A DNA stretch of 64,000 bases from Poteriospumella lacustris (Eukaryota > Sar > Chrysophyceae > Chromulinales > Dinobryaceae), in contig SMOI01000062.1 of assembly GCA_008000375.1 (NCBI GenBank), positions 64,147 to 128,146 on the forward strand. Reading direction: 5' to 3'. The stretch's first letter is position 1; each line of letters starts with the position of its first letter. The position numbers and the translations under genes were made by a program. Positions 1 to 12,194 of this stretch are shown one piece after another. The notes beneath the pieces were generated by a model that saw only the letters and a program-made list of their open reading frames with translations, made no database searches and was not told the DNA's origin.

Positions 1-2
1 GC

Positions 3-215
3 CCAGAGACTAACAGATACACCTGCGAGGCAAAGGCCGAGGGTGGAACTACCACGTCTACATCTGTGCAGGTGGTGTTGCCGCACCTCGGGGAGATGCC
101 CCTGTCCGTTGAACAACGTGGTGGTTTTCAACAGTTAGTGTCGTGCAAACGTGATCGTAAACTAAAGAGCGCGTACGACGATACCGTTTGGTTCATAAAA
201 AGAGAAAAACAATGA
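3..215 (+). CDS. Possible 3' end of an Ig-like domain protein (partial)
   Basis: An open frame runs from the left edge to a TGA at 213-215, giving 70 residues with no start in the window. Its first part reads NRYTCEAKAEGGTTTSTSVQ, which has the Y-x-C F-strand and alternating Thr/Ser/Val G-strand pattern of an immunoglobulin I-set domain end. A charged 45-residue tail follows. The match is short and rests on the pattern alone. It could equally be a chance open frame, and the rest of the gene would have to lie to the left of the window. Confidence 0.28.
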   Translation, partial: PETNRYTCEAKAEGGTTTSTSVQVVLPHLGEMPLSVEQRGGFQQLVSCKRDRKLKSAYDDTVWFIKREKQ

Positions 216-1237
216 ATCCGACGGCCTCGATTAAAACGGATCAGAGAACTCGTCGCGACAACCTATGACCCTCACTGGGGAAGGGGGCAACAGAAAACAA
301 GAGATGCATTCCCGTGGGGGAACGGAACATTAAGACTAACAGTGGACTCCCATGGATCATGGTCGTGTCCATACGATGATGGACTGTTGCCCATTCACTA
401 CGAACGGAACATTCACAAACAAACCCTCGATCACCACCATGTGGCAAGAGATGCACCCGCACATCACGCGCAGGCAAAGAACAAGGCAAACAATATGTAC
501 TGTGGAAATGACACACGAGAAAGAGACACACGAGAAATAGGCGAGGCGGCAAGTGACAAATCACCACATAGCGCACAACGATATTTCAAATACATCAAAA
601 CATACACAAACATGAAGCAGACCGCAGAGTGCGACCTGTTGGCGCAAACATCATTGACGAGTCGTGAACGATCAACCATCGGTCGATCCCACATCACTAC
701 GCACCCTACAGCAACACACACTGCATACACACTCTGGGATACCACTGTTTGGCAAGAAATGCAGATGCAAACTACCCGCAGGCACAGAAAACCTGAACAA
801 CGGAAACGACACTCTTTAACAACGGAGAGAATGGAGCTACTGGGCCCAGACAAAAACCAATTGATCGTCGTGCATCATGCATCATGCAGAATAAGGTCTT
901 CAACAAATTGCGCTGCAAGGAGGTTGATAACAGTCTCACTGAACAGGATTCGTTGACGCAGAGGATGTCCTCTTCCGACGTGAATATCACAATGCAGTGC
1001 TCGCCATAGTACGACGACATCTCCCACCAACAACTTATTGTCAATCAACCATGGAATAATGCGGTTCAAAAATGATATTCCAAAACAACATCCACAACAA
1101 CTACGAGACCAGATCATCATCAAACAAAACTGAACAGACAAAAGAAATAAAGAAATAACAGCCAAACCACAACGCAATCGAGGACAACAGATACCATCGA
1201 GTCTTTGAAAAGCACCTGATTCATGATCAGATCAGAT
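216..1237. other. Intergenic, no gene supported
   Basis: I see no convincing gene here. Open frames exist on both strands (for example 342-956 plus and 464-853 minus), but their products look like random sequence rich in Thr, His and Arg, with no domain, and they overlap one another. The stretch lies 3' of the permease gene that ends at 1238. Confidence 0.6.
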
Positions 1238-3265
1238 TCACACGATGTCATAGTTTTCGAAGGCCCGGTTAATCACCGGGGTCGTCATTTCATTTGAGAC
1301 CCCCTTGTCATAACACAACACAATCTCCACCGATGATGGACTCTGTGGTTCTAATGCCTCGCGTGGATTGTTCACATTCGAGGACGTATGACGAAAACTT
1401 CTCTGATTGGAACCACCTTCGGTCGGTGATGCTGCTAACGACTCCCCGATTGATTTGACTGATGAAACCGCAGACGGGCGGGGCGCCTCTTCGTCGGCCA
1501 TGACAGGCGGGGATGGCTCTGATTCAACTTGATTACGGCGATCATTCATTTCTTCCGTATGAAGCAAATCCATCCCATTCCTATCGATCGACTCGAGGGC
1601 CGCTGGTATCACCCGGTTTGGTGTCAATGAACGCTCCAATCGACCAACAATACTGGTCTCGCGAGACTTTGCTGAATAGCGCCAAGACCCACCACCAGCC
1701 ATCATGTCGCCAACCATCATCGACACACTGAAGGTAGACTTCGATGTCCTTTTGCGCCTGTTTGAAGTCGTGATGTAGGCCTTCAAGAACTTCTGCTGCT
1801 CTTCAGGTGAATAGAACTGGTGGTGTTGCGCGTACAGGAAGTAGTAGAGAACGCACAGCGCTACATACACGAAGTACACGGTGACGTATGTGGTGCCCTC
1901 GAAGGTGTATCCCACGATGGACACCATCAACACCACATCGAGACCGATGCCAACGACAGCTCCAGTTATACCCAGAGGACTGTACCAATGACGCTGCATG
2001 TTCTTGAAGCGCAGCGAGAACACGATGTACGCCGCAAATACCCCCAGGTAGACGAACATAGACGAAATGAGTAGCACGGAATAGGGATCGAATTCGGTGT
2101 ACTTGTAATAGATCGTACAGTACACTGTGAATTGGAGGAGAGTTGACACCGCCAAGGCTGCATACGGGACATTGTGCGGTCCGTTGGTAGATCCCAAGAA
2201 CGTTGGAAGAAGAGCAGATTTGGCGAGAGCGCTCATCTGATGGCTACTAGAATACATCATACTGAAGACACAGAGAAGGTTCGCAGGGACGACAAAGAGA
2301 ACGTCACTGATGTGAACAGGGATACCGTAGATTTCCCGGAGAATCCGATCCAAAGGATAAACAACCAAGGAGAACTCTTCACCGTAGCCTGGTGCGATCC
2401 CTGCGCATGCGATCACCACCAACAGTGAAAGGAACATTGATAATAGGCAACCATAAAATAAACCGCGCGGAAGCGTCACATTGGGATTACGAATGTGATT
2501 GCAAACTTGGGGAAGCATTTCAATGCCGATGAAGAAACACGTGGGGCCGAACAGCGCTTGTGCCATGAATTCCTTGCCTTCTGGGAAGCCTTTGTACATG
2601 ACCGGTTGCATGTCCGCATACTTGTTATAATCGTACTTCGCAAAGGCGCCGCACAAGAACAGAACGACAGGCACAATGGTGATAATTGAGCAGACTATCA
2701 CAGCATTCCATAGAAGGTTGCCGCCACGCAATTGCAGGAAAAAAGTAACAAAATATATAAGGAGGACGTAAACTGGCTCAGCACCACGCGGTGTCTGGAA
2801 ACCAGCTGTGAGTGCGTAGCTTGCCGACGCGGAAGAGACGATCCCATACGAAAAGTACTGCAAGACTTCACTGGCCCCCACAACAAATCCCCAGAACGGA
2901 CCCAGTGCGCAGCGACAATACCCGAAAGCTCCACCAGAGAAAGGAACAGTACCGCACAACTCGCCGTAGCAGGAAATGAGACAGACATACAACAGTCCCA
3001 CAACAACAGTACCCACGAATACACTCCACAATCCACTACCAACACCTGGGTTCCATCCGCTGACGATGCCGACCACAGGGATACCGATGGCTGCAAAAAT
3101 ATGAGGAAAAAACAACAACAAAAGATGAGAAAGTTGAAAGAAATTGAACCATGAAGCGGTGACCATACCGATAACAAGGACCATACTGAAGCCGAACTTG
3201 TGCTTGTCCGGATCTTCTTCATTTTGTTTGATTCGAGGCTCAGGCACAATGGCATGGTCAATCAT
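1238..3265 (-). CDS. APC-superfamily amino acid / ethanolamine-type permease
   Basis: This 675-residue intronless membrane transporter probably moves amino acids or related amines across the plasma or an internal membrane. After a short polar N-terminus, hydrophobic helices run from about residue 28 to 490. The first is FGFSMVLVIGMVTASWFNFF and a later one holds PFSGGAFGYCRCALGPFWGF, the Gly-rich second-helix region of APC transporters. I count about 12 to 14 helices. The last 180 residues form a hydrophilic Ser/Arg/Glu-rich tail that is probably cytosolic and regulatory. The layout and the GGAFGY region suggest the ethanolamine permease-like branch found in algae and protists, but the substrate cannot be read from sequence. 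The ATG at 3265 precedes the polar N-terminus and no upstream in-frame alternative looks better. Confidence 0.85.
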   Translation of the reverse strand: MIDHAIVPEPRIKQNEEDPDKHKFGFSMVLVIGMVTASWFNFFQLSHLLLLFFPHIFAAIGIPVVGIVSGWNPGVGSGLWSVFVGTVVVGLLYVCLISCYGELCGTVPFSGGAFGYCRCALGPFWGFVVGASEVLQYFSYGIVSSASASYALTAGFQTPRGAEPVYVLLIYFVTFFLQLRGGNLLWNAVIVCSIITIVPVVLFLCGAFAKYDYNKYADMQPVMYKGFPEGKEFMAQALFGPTCFFIGIEMLPQVCNHIRNPNVTLPRGLFYGCLLSMFLSLLVVIACAGIAPGYGEEFSLVVYPLDRILREIYGIPVHISDVLFVVPANLLCVFSMMYSSSHQMSALAKSALLPTFLGSTNGPHNVPYAALAVSTLLQFTVYCTIYYKYTEFDPYSVLLISSMFVYLGVFAAYIVFSLRFKNMQRHWYSPLGITGAVVGIGLDVVLMVSIVGYTFEGTTYVTVYFVYVALCVLYYFLYAQHHQFYSPEEQQKFLKAYITTSNRRKRTSKSTFSVSMMVGDMMAGGGSWRYSAKSRETSIVGRLERSLTPNRVIPAALESIDRNGMDLLHTEEMNDRRNQVESEPSPPVMADEEAPRPSAVSSVKSIGESLAASPTEGGSNQRSFRHTSSNVNNPREALEPQSPSSVEIVLCYDKGVSNEMTTPVINRAFENYDIV

Positions 3266-3695
3266 GTCAACAGAGAGTGGAGTTATTCATGAAACAACTG
3301 CGAGAGGAAGAGATGTGATGTTTGTAGCTTTCAACAAAATCGTGTTCTGTATGGTATGCGAAAGGGTATCCTTCATGTCCTCTTTCATTCATGTCTTCCT
3401 TCACTCATTTTTCAAGTCTTTCATTTTCGTCCTCATTTTTGAAGGCCTTCCAGTTCCGAAGACTGTAAAGTTAGGGTCAACCGAAGAGGCGAATACCAGC
3501 CGTTTCACTTTTACCAATGAGGGGTGGTCATCGTCTTCTTGTCCCCGATTTCATCCTATTGTGCATAGTAAGCACTAAAAGTATATCTATGAAGTATTAA
3601 GAAGCCGGGGCACCCGCACAACTGTCGTCACTGATGTTCTCGTTCGCCAGACAGTACAGCATACCAACGTTCATCCTTGGTGGCTGTTTAGCTGG
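3266..3695. other. Intergenic, upstream of the permease
   Basis: This holds the presumed promoter of the permease and the 3' flank of the glycosyltransferase, both on the minus strand. Around 3350-3440 there is a strongly pyrimidine-biased stretch on the plus strand with repeated TCTTTCATTCATG-like words. No gene is visible. Confidence 0.55.
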
Positions 3696-4769
3696 TTACA
3701 ACAATGGTCTGAGTAAGAATGCTGGTAAACGACACGATGAACAAATGGTCATCGACAACATTTTATCGACAAGGGGTTTGCATGAGACGAGACAATCCTT
3801 GGCAGTCGCGTACACTCGGCGAATGGCACTAAATCCTTCCCTGTGGGAGTCGACTTGTACTTGATGAATGGTGCTGTTCAAACCAACCTTTGACCCCGTT
3901 ACAAGAGGTACGGTTGAAACATACGTGGGCTTTCCCAAACTGTAGATGTACGTATCCGCAAAGAGACAATTCGACAAGACACAAGGTCGCTCCCTCGTAA
4001 AAGGGCACTTCTCGGGAAAGAAACTGTTCAAAATACGGAACGACAACGATGATGATCCTGAAGAAGATGTATGATTAACTGTAGACACTACAAAGTCAAT
4101 GGTTTGCTTGATTACGGCTTTCTGGACGATGTAGGCCTGTGCTGACCAGTACAGGTATTCTTTGCGGTTACGTGTCGTATCGCGCCAACTTGCCAACTGC
4201 CAAAACGTTGGTTCCTTCGCTTGAGCAAGTGTCCACAACGAGGAAATAGCATCCGGACTGGAAGTCGTAAGTTGTAAGATACCAAACGATGGCGGTGCTG
4301 ACTGAACCAACGCTGTGAAGTTGAGCGCAAACAGGAACTTGACGTCGTCTTCGAGGATTAGAGCGTACGGATGGCCTTGTTGGGGATCATGGTATATCGC
4401 AGTATGAATTGCTCGTAGATGGGAGAGAATCACAGCTATATCTTTGTCGGTGTTTCGTTTGCAGGGCTTCTCAAGTTGAGCGAGTGCGAAGGAATCGGTT
4501 CCCGGTGCCACCGCATCGACTCGCACATGGTGTAAAAAGCCTGATCGATGCAATAGCCTCTTCGTATGCTCCCTTCGTTCATGATTGCCAGGTAAATTTA
4601 TCCAGAAGACTGTCGGTGCATTGGCTCCAAAGGTCTCGAGATGATCACGAGCTGCTGCTGCATGATGCGCCGAGGAGGATGTTGTCTCCCAATGCCACAT
4701 CACCAGAACTAGCGTGATTATCCAACGATACACCATGCTTTCACCGTATAAACATACTTCCTGTGTCAC
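3696..4769 (-). CDS. Glycosyltransferase family 25-like protein, secretory
   Basis: This is a 357-residue protein of the GT25 (LPS/collagen galactosyltransferase-like) family, expected to act in the ER or Golgi. Key features are FWINLPGNHERREHTKR near residue 55, matching the family's opening 'I-N-L-x-x-R-x-x-R' motif; a later SHLRAIH helix; and LILEDDVKF, the acidic metal/nucleotide-sugar motif, at about residues 135-150. A hydrophobic segment (YRWIITLVLVMW) near the N-terminus acts as a signal peptide or anchor. It is better placed if translation starts at the second Met (4736) than at 4769. The sugar and acceptor are unknown. It is divergent from the ABCA gene at 5096. Confidence 0.78.
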   Translation of the reverse strand: MTQEVCLYGESMVYRWIITLVLVMWHWETTSSSAHHAAAARDHLETFGANAPTVFWINLPGNHERREHTKRLLHRSGFLHHVRVDAVAPGTDSFALAQLEKPCKRNTDKDIAVILSHLRAIHTAIYHDPQQGHPYALILEDDVKFLFALNFTALVQSAPPSFGILQLTTSSPDAISSLWTLAQAKEPTFWQLASWRDTTRNRKEYLYWSAQAYIVQKAVIKQTIDFVVSTVNHTSSSGSSSLSFRILNSFFPEKCPFTRERPCVLSNCLFADTYIYSLGKPTYVSTVPLVTGSKVGLNSTIHQVQVDSHREGFSAIRRVYATAKDCLVSCKPLVDKMLSMTICSSCRLPAFLLRPLL

Positions 4770-5095
4770 CCATCGTTGGTTTATGCCAGTTCTTCTTCTA
4801 AAATCGATTATTAACTTATTGTTTGGCGACCCGACTGCTCTCGTCGATGGTAGGAACGTACCTTCACAGTCGAGACAAAACCAATATGAAACGTATAGAA
4901 AGGTGAACGGATGTACAGATTTCTATGGTGTCTTTAGAAGGCGACGGCGACGGTGTGACGAGGATAAAACCTTCGTTAGGAAACTGCCATCTCAACCACA
5001 AGTTATTGTCTCATGACAGTGAAGTGCATGGGTCTTGTGTGAAGTGTTGTTGTTTATTCCGCTAGATAAAACTGACCGCCAAAATTCAACCTACG
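4770..5095. promoter_or_regulatory. Divergent intergenic region (GT25 / ABCA)
   Basis: About 330 bp lie between two divergently transcribed genes, so the stretch must contain both promoters. It is AT-richer than the flanking ABCA coding sequence. No TATA box or other site stands out well enough to name. Confidence 0.45.
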
Positions 5096-8000
5096 ATGGA
5101 TGAGGAGGTGCCAGCGTCGAATGGACGCCGTCGGCAACAGAAGCACGCCCCGAATAGCTTTGTTCAGCTTGGAGGATGTTTGAAGCGTATGGCTATTGAG
5201 CGCAAACGCAGTGTGCGTGGTACCTTGTGCGAGTTTTGTTCGCATTTGATTCTCATTTTGATTTTGGTCTTCGGCTACATGTTGTCGCAAGTCGAAAACA
5301 TGCCCGAAGAGTCGTACACGACCTTGTCCTTGGAAGTACCCCCTCCTGCACTGATTGATAGCGAAGATTTCAGTGAGGGTGCCTTGGATTTGTACTATCA
5401 AATCATGAACGGGCCGCTGGTGGTGCCGACGTTGGACCAATACGTCACCATCGGCGATGCCTTTCGAGCGGTCGCGGGGCCGTTCCGTCGGGTGTTACAA
5501 ACCACAGGTTACAGTGACTCCTTCACCAATTTGCTCTATCGTGGTACTTTGCATTTCTCGCCGAATACGCCGATGACGCACAGCCTCATCGACCACATGA
5601 ACCGCAGCTACACCTCGTTTCGTGATTTCATCGTCGTCGTCCACGATTCGGAAGACGATGGCGTCGAATATATCTTGGACAATCTCGACGACACCGCCTT
5701 TGCACTGATCGCCTTGCTGCAGATCACGCCGAACAAGGTCAACTACAAGATCCGACAGAACTACACGACGCTGCCCAACACCAACGGCGTCCTCAACAAC
5801 CCCGCGATTGGCATCAACACCGACTACCAACAGTACTTCTTCTCGGGTTTCCTCAGTCTCCAACGCGCCGTCGACGCATGGGTGTTCGATTACGTGGAGG
5901 TGCCGCAGAACAACACGTTGTTTCCCCAGCACTGCACCGGTGCACCGCCGCAGGCGGTTCTCGCGCCGTATCCCACCTTCGCGTACAATCAGAACCCGTT
6001 CTACGGGTCGGTGGGCTTCTTGCTAGGCCTCGTCATGGTCATGTCGACCTTGTACCCCATGTCGAAGTTGACGAAATCGATCGTCGAAGAGAAAGAAACG
6101 AAAATGCGCGAGCTGATGATGATCATGGGGTTGCCCGAGTGGGTGCACCGGGCCAGCTGGTTCCTCTTCGCGTTTCTCTTGTTCTTTTGGATCACGATCA
6201 GCACGCTGTTCGTCACGTCGATATCGTTTCTGACGCGGTCGGACCCGGTCATTCTCTTCGTCTACTTCTTCTTGTTCTGCATGTCCGAGATCACCTTCGC
6301 GTTTCTGCTGTCGGTCTTCTTCTCCAACGCGAAACTGGCCGCCATTGCGGGCCCCGTCGTCTTGTTCGGCGCGATTCTGCCTCGGTACATCTTCTACTCC
6401 TCGACGAACAACGAGGAGGTGGCCAACAAGGTGCTCGCGTGTTTCTTGTCGCCGACCGCCTTCGCCTTCGGCGCGGACATCATCGCGGACTACGAATATG
6501 CTAATGTGGGCGTCCAGTCGTACAACTTGTTCAACGAGCGGTTCAGTTTCGGCACGGTGCTGATCATGCTCTTCGTGGACTTCTACATCTACGCCTTCCT
6601 CGCCTGGTACCTCGACCAGGTGTTGCCGCACGAGAACGGCACGCCCAAGCACCCGCTGTTCATCTTCGACTACCGCTACTGGTGCAGCTGCTTCTGGGAC
6701 GACGGCAGCGACCGCGACGGCGCCGCCACCGACGGCGCCGTGGCCTTCGACGTGATGCCCGAGTTCCACGACGCGGCGAATCACCCGACGATCGAACCCA
6801 TCGCAGAGGACCAGATTCCGCAGGCGAAGATCCGCGTCAAGGGCCTGGGCAAGCAATACCCCGACGGCAAAGTGGCCGTGCGCAACTTGAACCTGTCGAT
6901 GCTGCAGGGGCAGATCACCTGTTTGCTCGGCCACAACGGCGCGGGCAAAACGACGACGCTGTCGATGTTGACGGGCTTGACCAAGGCGACCACCGGCGAC
7001 GTGAGTATCTTCGGCCATTCGCTGCGCCGCGAGCTGCGACAGATTCGCCGCATCACCGGCCTCTGGTACGTCCCCCCTCCTCCCTCCTCTCCGCCCTGCT
7101 CTGCTCTGCTCTTCTCCTGTGCGTTACCCGGTCGCTGCTGTCGCCTGTGTCTGTGTGTGTAGCCCGCAGGTGAACGTGCTGTTCCCGCTGCTGACCGTGC
7201 AGGAGCATCTGTCGTTCTTCGGCGGCGTCAAGGGCCTCACCGGCGCCGACCTGCGCGCGGCCATCGACGACGTCCTCTTGGAGGTCGGTCTGACCGAGAA
7301 GCGCCACACGTTGTCGCAGGCGCTGTCGGGCGGCATGAAGCGCAAGCTGTGCCTGGCCATGGCGCTGATGGGCGACCCGAAGTTCGTGCTCCTCGACGAG
7401 CCCACGTCGGGCATGGACCCGTACAGCCGCCGCTCCACGTGGGAGCTGCTGCAGCGGTCCAAGGCCAACCGCGTCATCCTCCTCACGACGCATTTCATGG
7501 ACGAGGCGGACACGCTGGCCGACCGCATCGCGATCATGTCCGAGGGCCGCCTGCTCTGCGCGGGCTCGTCGCTGTTTCTGAAGAGCAAGTTCGGCGTGGG
7601 CTACCTGTTGTCGATGTCGAAGACGACGCCCGACGCCTCCGTGCCCGTCCTGACCACGGCCATCCAGAGCGTCGTGCCCGGCGCCGCGGTGCACTCGTCG
7701 GTCGCCGGCGAGGTCATCTTCAAGCTGCCGCTGGGCACGTCGGCGCTGTTCGGCCGGCTGTTCCACCTGCTGCAGCAGGAGGCGCCGCGCCTGCAGATCG
7801 GCTCGTACGGCATCAGCATCACGACGCTGGAGCAGGTCTTCATCATGCTCGCGCACCACAAGCCCAGCGCCGACCTCGCCGGGTCGGCGGCGTTTCCCGA
7901 TGCGATGGGCGGCGCCCACGGCGGCGTCGGCGACGCGGCGCTCGTGTCGGACACGCCGATGGCCGACGCGGTCGTGTGGTGGGCGCGCGCGGTCGCCCAC

Positions 8001-11000
8001 GCAGCGCGCTACGTCTCCGCGCGTCTCCGCGGCGCGTCGTCGACGTCCGCCGCCGCCGCGGCGGAAGCGGCGGAGCAGGCGAAGGGCGACGGCGACGAGT
8101 ACGACGAGGACGGGCGTCCGTCGGTGCTGGACGTGGTCCCCGGGCGACTGGGCGGCTACCAGGCGGTGCCTACGGCCTCTGCGGCCCCCGCCATCGCTGC
8201 GATGCCGCACGAAGAAGGCAAATCCGCCCTCGGCGACGACGGCGACGGGTCGCACGCGTCGACCGCCGCGTCGGACGGCGCTTTCGTCGGAAACAACCCG
8301 CAGTACCGACCGCGCGGTGCCAGCCTCGACGCCGCCACCACATTGCCGCACGAGGCCGCCGCTGGCGCCGCCGCTGCGACTGCCGCCTCCGTCGCTGTCG
8401 ACGCGGACGCTGCGTTGGACGCGAAACTCGCCGCCGCGGCGGACGCGGCGGTGCCATCGTCGACGTCCCCGTCGTCGTCGCAGAAACTCGTCGATTCGGG
8501 TACGGGCGGCATCGCCGAGGTCAGCGTGTGGATCCAGCTGTCGGAGCTGTACATGAAGCGCGTGGTGGTGCTGCGGCGCGACCTGAAGGGCTTCTTCTTC
8601 CAAATCGTCTTCCCCGCCATCCTCATCGTCCTCATCATGCTCATCCTCACCGTGCGGCTCAACATTTCCGGACGCACCATCATCCTCAACGGCAATCTCT
8701 TCGCGCGGTACGGGAACATGAAGCCGCGGGTCCTGTTGGGCGGCCGGGGCAACGTCGCCGACGACGCGCTCACGACGACGATGGCCCAGTTTGCCAACCG
8801 ACGCAAATTCTGGGTCGACCCGCTGCTGGTGGCCGACACGACGACGACGACGACGATGGCGGCGACGATGGCGACGATGGCCGCCGCGGGGCAGCCGGGC
8901 GCTGCGTACGTGCAGAACTCGACGGCGATGTCCGCGTATCTGCTGTCGATGGACACGTACGAGGACAAGCGCCAGGGCGCGTATCTGCTGCGCGACCAGG
9001 TGGCGCTACACGTGCACATCGACTGGCAGTGGGTGCAGCGCGCGATGCAGCAGTTCCCCATCGCCGGCGACGTCCTCGCGCGCTGGGTCAGCGCCGCGGG
9101 CCTCATGGGTCAGACGTACCAGTTCACGATCTCGTCGGAGACGCTGATGGCGAACGCCGGCGCGCTGCTGGGCCCCGACGTCGTGCTGCCCTCGTCGCTG
9201 ACGATTCCCCCGACGACGGTGTCGATGGGCGGCAATCAGCTGCGCCTGCCCAACCTGCTGCCCACCCTCTTCGCCTCGTCGATGGCGGCCGCCAACCGCA
9301 CGCAGCTTATCTCGGCGAACGCCACGGCGCAGCTGCTCGACGCGCTCATGACCAACGCGCGCGTCTTCGTCGTCAACAACGACGCGCAGCTCGCCACGTT
9401 CTTCAACGTCTTCTTCCCCGCCGTGCTCGCCAACAACGCCAACCTCACCGCCGCGCTGGCCAACAGCCGCGAGACGATGGCCGTGGCCATCAACAGCGCC
9501 GCCTCGACCGTCAACGACAACGCCAACGCGGCGAGTGCGGCGGGCTTCACGCTGACGCTGCCGGCGTTCGTCGATCTGCCGACGCTCAACGTGACGATCC
9601 CGGGCGTCTCGCTGGACAGTTTCGTGGCGAACGTGACGGTGAACGTGACGCAGGCGGGCGTCGTCATCGCCGTCGTCCCCGCGGCGCTCTCGGCGGGCGG
9701 CGCCAACAACGCGGCGACGGCGGCGCTGCTGGCGCTCTTCGAGGTGCGCACGACGGTGCTCTGGGCGGACCTCTCGTCGAACGCGCTGCTGCCGCTGATC
9801 CCGGTGCTCTTCGGCGACGAGACGGACACGACGGTGGCCGTGCCGGCGCGTTACACGCTGCTGCACAACACCACGTCGCCGCACGGCCTCGCGGCGCTGC
9901 AGGGCCAGCTCATCGAGGCCACGTACCAGCTCTGTATGAACCCGCAGCAGCTGCCGCCCGGTGCGTCGTCCTCGGCCTCGTCCTCGTCGGAGACGTACCA
10001 GGAGACGCAGTACCTCGTCAAGAACCACCCGCTGCCCATCACGCCCGAGCAAACGCTGTTCGTGCAGCTCATCCTCAGTCTCCTCGCGTCCATCTTCATC
10101 CTCGTCCCGCTGTGCTACATCCCCGCGTCGTTCGTCGCGTTCCTCGTGAAGGAGCGCGTCTCGAAGAGCAAGCACCTGCAGCTGGTGTCGGGCGTGTCGC
10201 CGTACCTCTACTGGACGGCGGCGTACCTCTGGGACCTGACGCTCTTCGCCTTCCTGACGCTCTTCGTCATCGCCTGCCTCTACCTCTTCGGCCAGGACGT
10301 TGCCCGCGTCTTCATCGGCAACGCGCAACAGACGCTCGGCGTGACGTGCCTGCTGCTCGTCTACGGCGCCGCGTGCATCCCGCTGGCGTATCTGTACTCG
10401 TTCGCGTTCGTGAACTTCTCGACGGCGCAGATCGCCATCATGGTGATCAACTTCATGACCGGCTTCGTGCTCGTCCTCGCCTACTACGTCATGGTCTCCG
10501 TGCCCTACACCCAGTCGGCCGCCAAGGTGCTCGTCCACCTCTTCCGCTTCTTCCCCGCGTACAACGTCGGCGAAGGACTCATCAACATCTCGACGAACTA
10601 CTTCCAACAGACGATCGTGGACGCGGGGCAGTCGGTGTGGAGCTGGGAGATCATCGGGCGCGACCTCGTGTTCATGCTCGTCGAGGCCGTCGGCTTCTTC
10701 GCGGCCGTGCTGCTCTCCGAGTCGCCGCTGCTGCGCTCGTGGGAGGACCGTTGGCTACGGTGGCGCGGCGTGGCGAAGTTTCTGCCGCCGGGGCGCACGA
10801 CGCCGGCGGATGAAGACGTCGTGCGCGAGGAGCGTTTCGTGCGGTCGGTGCTGCGGGCGAAGGGCTGGGCGGCCCCGGCGGAGGACGACGCGACAGACGC
10901 GGAAGAGGACCCGGCGGGCGGGGCGGGCAGCTCTGCCACCGCCACCGCCGACGACGTGATCCTGCTCATCGACCGCCTCGTCAAAACGTATCCATCGCTC

Positions 11001-12194
11001 GACGCGCGCGCCCAGCCAAAGTACGCCGTCCGCGGCGTGTCGCTGGCGTGCCACGACAACGAGCGCTTCGGGCTTTTGGGCATCAACGGCGCGGGCAAGA
11101 CGACGACGCTGTCGATCCTGACGCACGAGATCACCGCGACGAGCGGCGACGTGTTCATCGGCGGCAAACCGCTCGCCGACCCGCACACACGCACGATGCT
11201 CGGCTACTGCCCGCAGGTGGACCCGCTGCTCGAGCTGATGAACGCGTACGAGACGCTGTGGTTCTACGGCCGCATCCGCGGCATCGACACGTCCATCCTG
11301 CACCAGCGCATCGAGTCGCTCATCGAGCAGACGGGGCTCCGGCCACACGCGCACCGCCCGTGTGGCACGTACAGCGGCGGCAACAAGCGGAAGCTGTCGC
11401 TGGCCGTCGCGTTGATTGGCGACCCGAAGGTTCTGCTGCTGGACGAGCCGTCGACGGGGATGGACCCCGAGGCGCGGCGACAGATGTGGAACGTGATTCA
11501 GCAGGTCTCGGCGCACCGCACGGTGCTGCTGGTGTCGCACTCGATGGAAGAGATCGAGGCGCTGTGCACGCGCGTCGGCGTGATGGTCTCCGGCCGCATG
11601 CAGTGTCTGGGCGCCATCCAGCACCTCAAGGGCAAGTTCGGCACGGGCTACCAGGTCGAGGTGCGCTGCCACGTGCGGTGGGTCGCCGCGTGTCTCGCGC
11701 TGTGCCACAACGTCCTCGACCCCGCCCACGCGGTCGAATTGCCCGCCATCGCCACCGCCACCGACGGCGACGGCGAGAACGATGCTGCTGCCGCCGCTGT
11801 GGCGCCCGCGACGGTGCCGGTGACGGTGACGGTGCCGAAGAGCGCGTTGTACGAGGTGGAAGAGGAGCACGGCGGCTACTTCCGCCTGCACGTGCACGGC
11901 GACATCGACTTGGCGTTGGCCTTCGACGCGCTGGAGACGCACAAGGCGGCGTGGGACATCTACGACTACAACATCTCGCAGTGCTCGCTGGAGCAGGTCT
12001 TCATCCGCTTCGCGCGCGAACAGGAAGAGGAAACGGCGCGTCCCGCCGGTCTCCGTCACCACAACGACGCCGCCGCCTCTGACGCCGCGGCGGCACCGGC
12101 GCCCCTGTCCCTGCCGCTGCCCCTGCCCCTGCCGCTGTCGGTGACCGATGGCGCCGAAATCCTCGACGACAAAGCGCTCGACCTCGGCGTCTAA
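5096..12194 (+). CDS. ABC transporter subfamily A (ABCA), full-length
   Basis: A lipid or sterol-type exporter of 2333 residues. Exon 1 is 5096-7065, the intron is 7066-7162 (gtacgt...tgtag) and exon 2 is 7163-12194. The join restores GLCPQVNVLF, the conserved Q-loop of subfamily A. Order: an N-terminal helix, a long glycosylatable extracellular loop, a first helix bundle (about residues 300-510), NBD1 with Walker A GHNGAGKTTT near 611 and LSGGMKRKL/LLDEPTSGMDP near 711-740, an Ala/Asp-rich linker, a second large loop and helix bundle, then NBD2 with GINGAGKTTT near 1964, YSGGNKRKL near 2060 and LLDEPSTGMDP. All catalytic motifs are intact in both halves. GC content rises sharply from the 5' part into exon 2, which creates very long false open frames on both strands. 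The substrate is unknown. Confidence 0.95.

Noticed and set aside
342-956. 204-aa plus-strand open frame
   Set aside because: The product has no domain, is rich in Thr/His/Arg and overlaps equally long frames in other phases and on the other strand.
7053-10607. Long antisense frames (516 and 533 aa) over ABCA
   Set aside because: The translations are Arg/Gly/Val/His-rich mirror products without domains.
7349-10813. 1154-aa plus-strand frame inside the ABCA gene
   Set aside because: It is an off-frame shadow caused by extreme GC content; the true frame carries intact ABC motifs.
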